Shown here: piece by piece, positions 12,262 through 22,122 of the stretch
How positions within the stretch are numbered: position 1 is the first letter of the stretch
Layout of the letters: each line of letters starts with the position of its first letter
Source: Oehlia diaphana
Lineage: Eukaryota > Glomeromycota > Glomeromycetes > Glomerales > Glomeraceae
Direction: 5' to 3'
Assembly (NCBI GenBank): GCA_003833135.1
Contig: QZLH01000289.1
Location: forward strand, 27,220-86,388
Length of the DNA: 59,169 bases
Notes under the pieces: model-generated
What the model saw: the letters and a program-made list of their open reading frames with translations, nothing else
What the model was told of the DNA's origin: nothing
Databases searched by the model: none
Translations under genes and position numbers: made by a program

Positions 12262-12514
12262 TTCAAGGGAATTAATTAGGATTAGAGTTATGGTTAGGGT
12301 TAGGCAAGGAAATTAGGGTTATGGTTAGGGTTAGAATAAGGTTAGACTAGGATTTCAAAACTGTCGGTGAAATGACTTTCGGTAAAATGATCCTATCGGT
12401 GAAATGATTCTGTCGGTAAAATGATCCTGGTGAAATGTCTGTCAGTGGGATAATTGTCGTTGAAACTTTTGTCGGTGATTGTCGGTGAAATGATTATGAA
12501 ATGAACCGGTCCCA
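12262..12514. repeat. Dispersed repeat with telomere-like core and TGTCGGTGAAATGA units (copy 1)
   Basis: Begins caagggaatta, then a core with several TTAGGGTTA/TTAGGGTTATGG phrases (12283-12345), then gatttcaaaactg and at least five degenerate tandem copies of (T)GTCGGT(G/A)AAATGA, ending near accggtccc. The left arm of inverted TCACCGACA units seen in copy 2 (40795-40990) is missing here. Confidence 0.75.
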
Positions 12515-13084
12515 TTTTAATCACCATTCTTTCTTTTTCTTACATTTCTTTTTAAATAATTGTCGCACCTTCATATCATTTGAATCGTTGCTAAAGTTGC
12601 ACATTAGACTTTAGATCGCTTAACCTATGCTAAAAACTCCTCTAGCCGTGGAATAGAATCCGTTTTTACAAAATCTGGAAGATCTTTGTACCGTTCCTAT
12701 AATGTAATAAGAATATTAATACCAGTATAAATTTTTCTTAATAATTTACTGATTCTATAACTTTTTTTTTTTTTTGATGTAAAATTACTAGTTTTCTGAT
12801 GTAAAATTAATTGCTAATTGAGTTTGATAAGTATGATTATTACATAAGATTTAAATGCTCTCGGTATCTTTGAAATTTACAGAAAACATTATGTCGGGTT
12901 CAAAATTTTACTTTGTCCCGAATAATATGAAAACAGCTGTAAAATCTGGATTAGAATTATATTGTCCGGATTAAATCCAAATTAAACATATGATAATTAT
13001 ATATCTAATATATTGAATAATATTATATATATATATTAGATAAATTTTGATTTTTTTATCCTTTTAATACAATATAAATTTATT
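12515..13084. other. Intergenic with possible coding relic
   Basis: The minus strand of about 12590-12700 reads ERYKDLPDFV...IPRLEEFL before stops, suggesting a decayed exon of unknown family. Otherwise AT-rich. Confidence 0.35.
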
Positions 13085-13447
13085 ACACTTCTATTTCTAA
13101 TAATGCTTCATCTTCTAAGTTATTCCAATCTGGCGCAAAAACTTCTATAACTTTCATATTTCATTTTAAAAAGTGCATTTAATCACTGTTCCCTTTTCAT
13201 CCAAGAATGTACATATGCATAGTTCTCACATTCAGAACATTTTGTAAAATAACTATGTGCGATACTTGCATATTTTCTTTTAGTACTGCTCTCTTTTATA
13301 AACATTAATAATTTTTTATTCTTTTTAATAAAAAGAATTATTTTCAACCTTTTCTTCTAATTTCATAGGCAGTAGTTTCTAAATTTGTATTCTTTGAACT
13401 TAAAGGGCTTCGTAAACTTCTATTAGAAGATTCTTTATTATTTTCCA
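13085..13447 (-). pseudogene. Decayed gene fragments, unknown family
   Basis: On the minus strand an ATG at 13445-13447 opens a 34-codon Ser/Asn/Arg-rich start (MENNKESSNRSLR). After frame changes it continues with KCSECENYAYVHSW (a possible zinc-binding C-x2-C pair) and IEVFAPDWNNLEDEALLEIE. Stops and shifts separate the pieces. Coding origin is inferred from residue composition only, and the family is not identified. Confidence 0.35.
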
Positions 13448-13644
13448 TTGTTTACAATAATTTGAGACAAATAGTGATTATAATATAGTAAATCAGTATT
13501 TAACCATTTATATACTAATTCGGGTCCAATCCGCTAATCAATCTTTAAAAATGGTCGAAACCTAGCAAAAATCACATGTTAATGTTTATACAATAAAAAT
13601 TATACCCAATTTTTATATTTTACTTTGTGATGAGTTGTTATTCT

Positions 13645-13709
13645 AGTCAAACTATTTCACAGATATAGGACCAGCACAAGTCCGACTATACTGATTGAGC
13701 TATAGTACC
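13645..13709 (-). repeat. tRNA-like / SINE-like sequence
   Basis: On the minus strand a D-arm-like box TAGCTCAATCAG (compare the pol III A box) is followed by an anticodon-arm-like hairpin (GGACT / GGTCC pairs around a 6-base loop) and then GTTTGACTAG, a weak B-box resemblance. Acceptor and T stems do not pair, so this is not a functional tRNA. It lies just downstream of a LINE tail on the same strand. Confidence 0.35.
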
Positions 13710-14040
13710 TATCCAATCAGACCACCCTTCATAAAAAAAATTCTGCGGAACGGGAGACGTCCGAGTTAATTAAGAAAATTAGAAAAGATAAAAAGATCTA
13801 TTCCGAAGGGGCTATATATTAAAATAAAATTCGTAAAAATTACATGAAAGAGAATAATCTATATTAATGAAAGAATTTAAAAAATTATCTAAAAATTTAA
13901 TCCAAGGAATATTATGTAAAAAATTAGAGGTAGTAAAATAAATCCACATATGCATTTCGTAGAGTTTACGTCTATGATGGTCGTGAAAAGTTACGCGGTT
14001 TCTGATCATTTCTTTGTTTTCGTTTACGCTTAAAGAAGCT

Positions 14041-14600
14041 AAAGGATCTCTTCGTTATATTATTTTCTAATTTCCACTTTTTGAATTTTTTGACATCTGA
14101 CCTTCCAAATATTTTCGTATAGGTCTTTATGAAATCAAATAGAAAATTGTTAATTAGTTTTTGTGGACTTCTCTATAAATACTGCAACTAATTCATTGGG
14201 AACTAGTATATTGAGGTGAATATTGTCTTCAATTGAAGTTGGATGACGTGCCATGAGAAAAGGCCGCAGTAACGTATCGAGTCTTCGTATAAGAGCGGTG
14301 ATTTATCAGAATTATGTGAAATGATATAGAGTAATGTTTCATAAAAATATTCTTAATGGTCAGTAAAATTTCAGGGCAAGTCCGGAAGTGTTCATTAGTT
14401 TCTGGATGGGATCCACAGAAGAAACAAAGTTTCAAATTATTGAGTAAATCCGAGTAGTTTCTATGTAAAATATCTAACGTCGGTAAATTTATTGTCGATG
14501 TCTTGATATGTTGTCTATAATTCATGCGTAAAAAGGATTATAATTAAGCCAATTCTGCCAATTAATTTGATTATCTATTTGTAATATGACGTAATTGTTT
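14041..14600 (-). mobile_element. LINE (non-LTR retrotransposon) 3' fragment
   Basis: The minus-strand frames encode LQIDNQINWQNWLNYNPFY, then after a frame change a segment containing CFFCGSHPETNEHFRTC, and then after another change YENIWKVRCQKIQKVE. The C-x2-C-x8-H-x3-C cluster with ETNEH is the zinc motif found C-terminal to reverse transcriptase in many LINEs (zf-RVT type). The IWK.RC tail fits the end of ORF2. The reverse transcriptase core is absent, so this is a 5'-truncated, frameshifted relic. Confidence 0.6.
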
Positions 14601-14778
14601 TAGAGATTTAAACTTTTGGAATTCTGCCATCAGGCTAAACTTTTCAGAGTGACGACTATATGTTTATGTTAACTCAGGTGACATTTTATGCAGGTGACAT
14701 TTAGAGATCAGACCACAAGTTGCAGATAATCGAGGGGTGTGTAAATATAACGCGGCAGTCACGTGCAGAGACTAACAC

Positions 14779-14785
14779 TATATAA
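14779..14785 (+). promoter_or_regulatory. TATA box of decayed zinc-knuckle gene
   Basis: TATATAA lies 74 bases before the ATG at 14853, with a pyrimidine-rich tract (cctttttctttattttacattctcattctg) between. A well-preserved core promoter in front of a broken gene. Confidence 0.5.
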
Positions 14786-14852
14786 GTAGCTAATTGAGTA
14801 AACCACCGAGTAAACCTTTTTCTTTATTTTACATTCTCATTCTGTAGCCAAG

Positions 14853-15587
14853 ATGTTCAGACGCTCTTCAAATGCAACTAATATAGAACGAAGAAATGAC
14901 AACAACAAAAACAATAAAGTTTGCTGTAAATGCAAACAGCTCGGACATTTCGCGAGGAACTGTTAAAGAAGTTAAATCCAAACCACTCGCAACTAGAAAA
15001 AGCCAAAATACGCGCGTCTCCAAACGTACACGCAAAGAAAAGAACCCAAAGAAAGTAGCGTGGAGTGAAGAAGATGCGGTAAGCAGTTCTTCAGTTACTA
15101 AAGTAAGCCACGTATCTAATCCTGCTTGATCTTTCATCCTTTAAGACACATCGCCAAGCACTCGTCAAGTGTGCCAAGGCATACGTGAAGCTAGACAGGA
15201 AGTACTCTCCATTCCGAATACTTCAGTTGTCGGAGACATACAATATGCAGTGTGTCTCCTTAATCAACAACGTAGAGCTGAAACCTGGCCAGATCAGTTC
15301 GAACCAAAATACGATCTCTCGCATGCAGAGTCTCCATTAAAGTAAGTCAATTGTCCTCCTGTTTTTTCTGTTTACCTTTATTTTTAATTTTATATATTTT
15401 TAGGGAGGCCTTAGATGCGGGCAGAATCATGATGGAATTCTCAGACTTAACAACAAAATTACATCAAGAGCTTAATTAAGATTTTTATTGGGCTGTTAAT
15501 GAAACCTCAAAAATTCTTTCAAAAGTTCTGGGAATGCCATATGATGATGATGATGATGATCTTGAAGATTATGACCTTGGAGAGTGA
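14853..15587 (+). pseudogene. Zinc-knuckle (CCHC) gene, frameshifted
   Basis: An ATG at 14853 opens a 37-codon frame ending in a perfect zinc knuckle, CCKCKQLGHFARNC (C-x2-C-x4-H-x4-C), followed at once by TAA (14964-14966). The neighbouring +1 frame continues with a Lys/Arg-rich segment (KKVAWSEEDA) up to a GTAAGC donor at 15079. After an acceptor at 15145 a third block reads GIREARQEVLSIPNTSVVGD to a GTAAGT donor at 15342. The last exon (from 15404) contains EALDAGRIMMEFSDL, an internal TAA and a poly-Asp stretch before TGA at 15585-15587. Intron phases do not fit a single frame. Probably a Gag-like or nucleic-acid-binding gene with an indel and a nonsense mutation. Programmed +1 frameshifting after the knuckle is the alternative. 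Confidence 0.5.
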
Positions 15588-16320
15588 TAGCTCTATGGAA
15601 GGTTTATACATCAAAAAGTGTATATCTATCGACTCCAACATTAAAATCAAGGCTATTATATCAACAAATTAGTCGATGATAAATAAGTCTATGGTTATTA
15701 TACGTCATCACCCGTGCCTCCACAACATGAATATAATAATATAAGGATTTCGAAAGAAGTATAAATACTATCTTTAGCTTTTGTTCGTTCATAATTCATT
15801 AGAATAAATAAAGCAATTTGCGTAGTCTTTTTACTATATGTAGTATGTTTGTATAATAAAATTTCCTAATTCAGATAACTATTAATTCAATATGTGAATA
15901 AAGTCAAATTACTTCCCATGGAACGTATAGTGATTTTTATTACTTTACGTTACTTATATTGGCGGTATATTAATAAAGTACGGAACGTAATATGTAAGGA
16001 AATGATGTCAGATTTTTTTCCGTTTGTGTTAGACTTTCGTGTTTGACTCTTTGACCTTTGCACGATTTTCAATAATTTCAATATAATAGATGTAATAATA
16101 TTATATAAAGATGGTTTTCTGGAACAATAGGCGAATCACATGTATATGCAAACGTTTCCATAGCTGTTTGCAATATTTCACTATCGGATTCTCCTAATAC
16201 ATATTTACTGAAGATCGAATAGGACCACAAATTACACATTCATTTTTTGAGCAAATATCGATATAAGTAAAAGTAATAATTTCAAAGAAAATAAATAATC
16301 TATAATGTAAAATCATACCT
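15588..16320. other. Intergenic
   Basis: AT-rich, with no supported feature. Confidence 0.5.
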
Positions 16321-16700
16321 GAAATGAATATTCTACAAGTACGAAGTTTATTTTTTGAAGTGTAACGGTAGGATCAACCTTTTTTACGTACTATTGCTCA
16401 TATATTCATGTAAATACAAATCATCAAATAAGTTATTAATTTCTTCATGAGTAGCTGGGTCAATACACAAAATTTCCAATTATGTAATTTCATTCGGGTA
16501 GTCCTATATGTAAAATTTCTTGAGTATCTTTGATAGCTATTTTCAATTTCTCACTTAAGTTTGATTGTATAATGCTGCATTTCGAATTTCTTCCATTGTT
16601 CCCAAATTTTAAATTTTTAAAAACTTGCTCAGGGTAACAAGGCCGAACTAAGAACTCAATGAACTGGCCAAACTCTTGACTACTTGTAACGCGCAACTTA
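16321..16700 (-). pseudogene. Coding relic, unknown family
   Basis: A 68-codon minus-strand frame (16490-16696) contains SSQEFGQFIEFLVRPCYPEQ. In other frames downstream are IDPATHEEINNLFDDLYLHE and VTLQKINFVLVEYSFQV, next to a GTATGA donor-like site. The composition looks protein-coding but frames are broken and no family is recognised. Confidence 0.3.
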
Positions 16701-19060
16701 AAGACATCACAAGACTATATTATGAGAAAGTCCACGTATTTGCGTGATTTTCTATAAATGTTTAAGACCTAAATAATACTCTATTTTTTACAATCAGACA
16801 GATTAGACAGATTGCGAACATAAAACAAAGAAATCATCAAACACAGTTTCATACTTTTTTAATGCTTTATTTACCATAAACCAAAGACTAAAGACATGTA
16901 TATAGGGAAAGAGAATCGGGAAAGAGGAAAAATTTTTTCATTCGAAATTTTATACTTTGATCGAAATAAATCTACAAGGCTAAGCTTTTTTTTATAACGT
17001 CGAGTGTTCGAGAACTTCTTTCCATTAATTCACAGATAATTTAAGAACTACATTGAATCATTTGTTTATTATATTTTAAGTTATTAAAATACATCATTTT
17101 ATCGATCTACTGGTTGGGTGGGTGAATCGGATGTTATTTGTATGATACAGTATACGAATTCATCGTTAAATAAAAGTCACAGGAAAAAAGAATTAAAAAA
17201 TACATCATTATAGTGAGAAATTTAAGTGATTCTTTACTCAAATTTTCTATCATCATTTGAAATTTTATTATATGCAGAATAAACTGAAACTTCCTTTCCT
17301 TTCGCCGCACGGGAAGAGATTGGCTAACTGTATGCTATTTTTTCTAAAAGAGAAATCTTTGATATTTATATATATTATATAAGAAATTCTTGATATACAT
17401 GTACAGTATATGTGGTTTTTTTCTTTTACAGCAAATCCTTTATATATTGTTTTAAAGGTTGTTGGACAGAATGGACTGAATGAAGCTCACATGATACCCT
17501 AAACATTTGTTTAGACCAATTTGATAATTTCGTCAGGACGATCGAAGATAAAATTATAAATTAAAAATGATAACATAAATAGCATAGTATCACAATGATG
17601 TATATATGGTGGAGATTCTTCGGAGTAACTCACTAAAATATTAATAGTATACGTTTTATATGATCATACATATTTATCCACACAAATTATTTTGTTATTT
17701 TGAAAACGCCATTTCAACCGGGAATACATTCCGAAGGCATGCCCTCCAAGCATTTAGCTCAGCTATAACTGTACACACGTTTAAAAAGACTAAAGTTGCA
17801 ACTTTACTGTCGCTGGCCATCTCAAATAGTGATATTAACGCAATGATATGGACTATTGTTCTATGATTGTATATGTCATCGATTGAAACAAATATAGTAT
17901 AACATTGTGTTGAATTTCTTATGCACCAAAAAATCTTAAGGCTTCGCCATGTCACTAAAGAAATAGACACGTGTTATGATTGTGTGCATTGTTTCGGACG
18001 AAAGTGAGAACCAACCGTCTTCATTGGAAAGAAAAATGAAAATCTTGTGTACGCAAATGTTATACCGTGGAGTCTATTAACTATATATACTATATATTCA
18101 ATCTTTTCATTGTACAGACTAGAGACGAAAATGTCTGTCGTGCTGATCCTATTACGAATCATGTGTGATGTTACGTTTTCTTGGCAGCATATAAATGAAC
18201 TATCATGTGGTAACGTAATAGGATCATGTGCAAATCTTACGCGCGAAGATCGTACGCATTGTACGCATTAACATAATTATTTAACAATTATAATAATACA
18301 CCTCAAAAATGCTGTTTATAAAATTTCTTAAGGCAACATGCGCATCTTACGTATTCTCAAATGGTTTAACATGAAATTTAAATTTCATGATTTACATCTC
18401 GATCGGTTTTTTTTCGATTTAACTTGATTGGCCAAGATCTGTTGCGCGTCCGTGTTCTTAATAGAATAATTCAATAATTTTATATCATATTTGCTTGTTA
18501 AACTGTTAAAACCAAATTCGTTCCTATAAAAAAAAAAAAAAAAATAATTAAAGAACAGAAGTAGAGTTGTATATGTTACAATAAGAGTAAAAATGAATTT
18601 AATTATTTAAATAATTTATTATATAAAAAATTTTCTAACTTTCTAACTAGAATGGTGTATTATGGAAAGAATTTATCTAACGATTGTTAAATTGTTAATA
18701 ATAGAAATATATTTTTTTTGTGAAATTATCTCTATAGAATAGACAAAGAAAATAATGGTGGTCAAAATAATAAAATAATAATATAATAATAACTTTTAGA
18801 TTAACGACATAGTGAAAATAATAATATTATTATTACAGTAGTAATAGACAAATTTCTTACTAATCTGCAAAGTTATTATAGATTTCGTTGGTAAACATAT
18901 TAATCATAAAATAAACTTAAAAAAAAAAAGTCAAAAAGTCAAAAAAAAAGTTTAAAAAATGCTTAAAAAAATCTTTAAAAAAAATCTTAAATGTGCTCAA
19001 AATAAAAGTCATAATTGGCATAATTGCATAAATCTTTGCATAAATCTTTTATAATTTTGT
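16701..19060. other. Long intergenic region
   Basis: Holds AT-rich spacer and a somewhat less AT-rich patch at 17.6-18.3 kb, where overlapping short ORFs occur on both strands (for example 91 codons minus, 74 codons plus). None has a motif, splice-consistent extension or start context that supports a gene. Confidence 0.45.
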
Positions 19061-19723
19061 TCAAGTAAAACGATTTTTACTTCTTGATAAGCTTTCAACT
19101 ATTTGTTCCAATATTTCAATATATTCCCGATCAGAATTCATTTCGGAATTGGAAGAAGAATCATTCAATGAACTATTATCAATAAACCTCACGTTATAGT
19201 GAGAAGTATTCTGAACCAAGTTTTGTGAATTCTCCTTGCAAATTGTAGGAAGAATTCGTACATTTGTATCATAAGTTTCTCCACTATCTTGAACATAATT
19301 CACGTTATTGTTCATATGCTTATCCAATACAATTTGAAGGTTATTTTGTTTGTAATTGGATTTTGCTTCTTTAACTAATGAAACATAAAAATTTTTTACA
19401 TGTTCAGATTCTGTATTCCAAGAATTTCTCGTAATCTTTGAAAATTCTCCCATTGAAGGTAATTTCCAATTTTTATTACGACATTCTTTAATTAATGCCA
19501 TTCTATATGCGATAAAAGCATTTGGAAAAGTTTTTGGTCTATTGGTATTGGATTTAACAGCGTTTTTAATTAGATCATTTGTTGTTAAATTTGGAGGAAA
19601 AGTTGGTCTAATATCAACAAAAATATTATTCGAGTTATTATCATTAACATTATTTTGGTCATGTTTTACGTTATTATTAGAATTAACGATAAATAATAAT
19701 TGATTTTTTTGTTTCTTAGACAT
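19061..19723 (-). CDS. HMG-box protein, MATA-HMG type
   Basis: An intronless 220-residue protein. Residues 1-60 are Asn-rich. Residues about 62-127 form an HMG box: RPKTFPNAFIAYR opens helix 1, the central W lies in RNSWNTES, and VKNFYVSLVKEAKSNYK forms helix 3. The PNAF(I)xYR start is typical of fungal mating-type/MATA-HMG DNA-binding domains, which bend DNA and regulate transcription in the nucleus. The C-terminal part is Ser/Asn-rich and ends in a short helix. Glomeromycete genomes carry dozens of MATA-HMG paralogues, so this is more likely one of those than a mating-type determinant. Upstream sequence is lost in a homopolymer tract and the gap at 19832, so the promoter cannot be read. Confidence 0.8.
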   Translation of the reverse strand: MSKKQKNQLLFIVNSNNNVKHDQNNVNDNNSNNIFVDIRPTFPPNLTTNDLIKNAVKSNTNRPKTFPNAFIAYRMALIKECRNKNWKLPSMGEFSKITRNSWNTESEHVKNFYVSLVKEAKSNYKQNNLQIVLDKHMNNNVNYVQDSGETYDTNVRILPTICKENSQNLVQNTSHYNVRFIDNSSLNDSSSNSEMNSDREYIEILEQIVESLSRSKNRFT

Positions 19724-19739
19724 ATTGAGTATATTGGGT

Positions 19740-19740
<1 letters not shown>

Positions 19741-19778
<38 letters not shown>

Positions 19779-19793
19779 TTTTTTAAAAAAAAA

Positions 19794-19831
<38 letters not shown>
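19741..19831. repeat. Alternating poly-T/poly-A tract at gap edge
   Basis: Runs of T and A of 6-24 bases lead into the N run. Low complexity with probable assembly artefact. Confidence 0.7.
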
Positions 19832-20144
19832 NNNNNNNNNNNNNNNNNNNNNNNNNNNNNNNNNNNNNNNNNNNNNNNNNNNNNNNNNNNNNNNNNNNNN
19901 NNNNNNNNNNNNNNNNNNNNNNNNNNNNNNNNNNNNNNNNNNNNNNNNNNNNNNNNNNNNNNNNNNNNNNNNNNNNNNNNNNNNNNNNNNNNNNNNNNNN
20001 NNNNNNNNNNNNNNNNNNNNNNNNNNNNNNNNNNNNNNNNNNNNNNNNNNNNNNNNNNNNNNNNNNNNNNNNNNNNNNNNNNNNNNNNNNNNNNNNNNNN
20101 NNNNNNNNNNNNNNNNNNNNNNNNNNNNNNNNNNNNNNNNNNNN
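19832..20144. other. Assembly gap (313 N)
   Basis: Run of N. Its right edge (20145-20242) repeats the sequence at 37362-37460. Confidence 0.99.
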
Positions 20145-20282
20145 CCGCAGTATTGGAATTTTTTAAATTTTTTATAAAAAAAAAAAAATAAAAAAATAAA
20201 AAATAAAAAATAAATTTTTTTTTTTTTTTTAAAAAAAAAAAAGAAAAAAAAAAAGTTTTTTTTTTTTTTTAATTTTTTTTTT

Positions 20283-20321
<39 letters not shown>

Positions 20322-20988
20322 AAAAAAAAAATTTATTGAACGAACAATATTTTTATTTTTTCTTCTTTTATTTAAAAAAAAAAGACCAAATATTCATTTT
20401 TCTTCAAGAATTTTCTGATTTAACGGAAATTATTTCTTCCAAAATCACGTTTCAAATTCAATTATAATCTACCTATCATTTACCAAAAATGGATATTTAA
20501 ATTTCGGAAGGGTTTTGTATTCATTTTTACAAGTTCAGTTTTTTTAACCATTGTGTGTGCCAAATATCAAATGATCATAGTCAGTTTGCATAAATCATTC
20601 TTAAATACAAATCGAACGAATCGGAAGAAAAAAAATTAAATAATTTACAAACCAATAGTTTATATAAATATTAGTTCGATATCGAATATTGATTTATTAG
20701 AAAAAATTTTTATTCGTTATTTCTGTAAAAACTCCGTAAAAGTGAGCCTTTCATGGATCCAAATAATTCGATAAATTCCGCGATATAATGTTATTAATTC
20801 CGGAAATATGAGCCTTTTACGGAAAAAGATGGAATATAAAAAAAAAACGGGTTATCATGATTGTTTTACTTTCTTACTCGCCAATTTATAGTAGAGACGT
20901 GTAAATATCCATACAAAACATTATACAAGGTTTAACTTTATTATTAGATCTTTATAAGGGAATAAATAAAAATTATTTAGTAGAATAA
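20145..20988. other. Gap-flanking copy, then intergenic
   Basis: The first ~100 bases copy the leader of the F-box gene at 37.36 kb, followed by further homopolymer runs. The rest is AT-rich with no gene. Confidence 0.5.
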
Positions 20989-22122
20989 TTACATAATTAC
21001 TACATTTTGAGAGTCATCATATCCTTTTATATTTTCATTAGATACTTCATAGGCAATTATATCTTTAAGTTGATCTATTAAATGTGGCCAATCATTTAAA
21101 CATTCATAAATTGTTTCCTCCCATAAATCATCTGGCATCATACGTCTTGGAGTATGTAATATTTGAACAAAACGTTCATATAATTCAGAATCTTCACAAG
21201 CTTGTCTATGATCTCCAACATTTACCCTTAATCCTTCCATAATAAAATTCTCGTTATCTCCATTATATTCCATAATATAATCATCATCGGAATTTTTATT
21301 ATAATTTTCTTGTAAATGATTTACAAATCTACGACATTCTTGTCCAAAACAATTTCTTACATTAGTAAAAAAATCTGAGTACGTATTTTCAAAATTTATT
21401 AATTTTTCTGGATAATTTCGTATCATTTTTATATCAACTTCTTGAAATCTTAAGAAACTTTCATCTCTTGATTCTCTTCTACTACCTGTAGTCGCTGAAT
21501 TATATGAAAGAGAGTATGTATCATCATCAATTTCTGATGTTTGATCTGTTGCAACTCCATAAGAAATTTCTTCCTCGTTATCAATTTCAATCTGTGGACT
21601 ACCAATTATTAATTCTTCAAATTTTGAAAGAAGAGGATTCGTAGGATTTATGAATTCACGTAAAGTATCAAACCATTCTCTATCAGGTACAATTTCATTT
21701 TTTGCGTAAAGAACTCTTAAAAATCTTTGCCATTCTTCTTCTGAAGAATTAAAAGATTGTTTAATTTTTTCAAAATCTTGTTTATTAAGAGTAATTAATT
21801 CTTGTACTTTCTTATCACGATTATTAAAATCTTGTAATATATCTTTACGTTCATCTGCTTCATCTATATCAAAAGCGCTTAATGGAGGTGATATAAGTGA
21901 AGAATCTACATAATCAGTTGAAATATATTTTCCTTTAGAGAATTGTTGAGGTAAAGCGAAAAGTTCATCATCAATTTCATCCATATCAACATCATCTTTA
22001 TTTATATTCCCACCATTTTTATGTGAATTTGTTTCTTCAGGTGGTGGTGATAATGATGTTACAAGTTCACCTAACCTAGCTAAGGTTTCTCTTTCAGCAT
22101 TTGTTCGAACGTTTACATTCAT
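20989..22122 (-). CDS. Acidic protein with two PAH-like segments
   Basis: An intronless 377-residue protein, strongly acidic (D/E-rich at 43-60, 180-202 and 279-291). Two segments look related. Residues 130-173 (WQRFLRVLYAK, D.EWFDTLREF, PLLSKFEELI) and 314-356 (LYERFVQILHT, DDLWEETIYECL, PHLIDQLKDII) share the pattern aromatic-x2-F(L/V)x(V/I)L...D..W...L...PxL(L/I)...xx(I). Each is preceded by a similar segment with (D/S)DFxxx(I/V)(R/K). The pattern resembles a paired amphipathic helix (PAH) domain as in SIN3-type corepressors, which would suggest a nuclear protein-interaction role. That is inference from pattern only. TGACGT/TGACA half-sites lie 150-210 bases upstream. A real gene is well supported by length and clean codon composition. 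Confidence 0.7.
   Translation of the reverse strand: MNVNVRTNAERETLARLGELVTSLSPPPEETNSHKNGGNINKDDVDMDEIDDELFALPQQFSKGKYISTDYVDSSLISPPLSAFDIDEADERKDILQDFNNRDKKVQELITLNKQDFEKIKQSFNSSEEEWQRFLRVLYAKNEIVPDREWFDTLREFINPTNPLLSKFEELIIGSPQIEIDNEEEISYGVATDQTSEIDDDTYSLSYNSATTGSRRESRDESFLRFQEVDIKMIRNYPEKLINFENTYSDFFTNVRNCFGQECRRFVNHLQENYNKNSDDDYIMEYNGDNENFIMEGLRVNVGDHRQACEDSELYERFVQILHTPRRMMPDDLWEETIYECLNDWPHLIDQLKDIIAYEVSNENIKGYDDSQNVVIM

Noticed and set aside
12283..12345. Interstitial telomere
   Set aside because: The TTAGGG-like units are few and irregular and lie inside a repeat that recurs at 40.8 kb, so a chromosome end or fusion point is not supported.
13645..13709. Functional tRNA gene
   Set aside because: Acceptor and T stems do not pair and the anticodon loop has six bases; kept only as a tRNA-like repeat.
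17660..18271. Possible small genes of 62-91 codons on both strands
   Set aside because: Overlapping ORFs without motifs, family matches I can recognise, or promoter context.
19725..20177. 150-codon ORF across gap 1
   Set aside because: Mostly N translated as unknown residues plus homopolymers.
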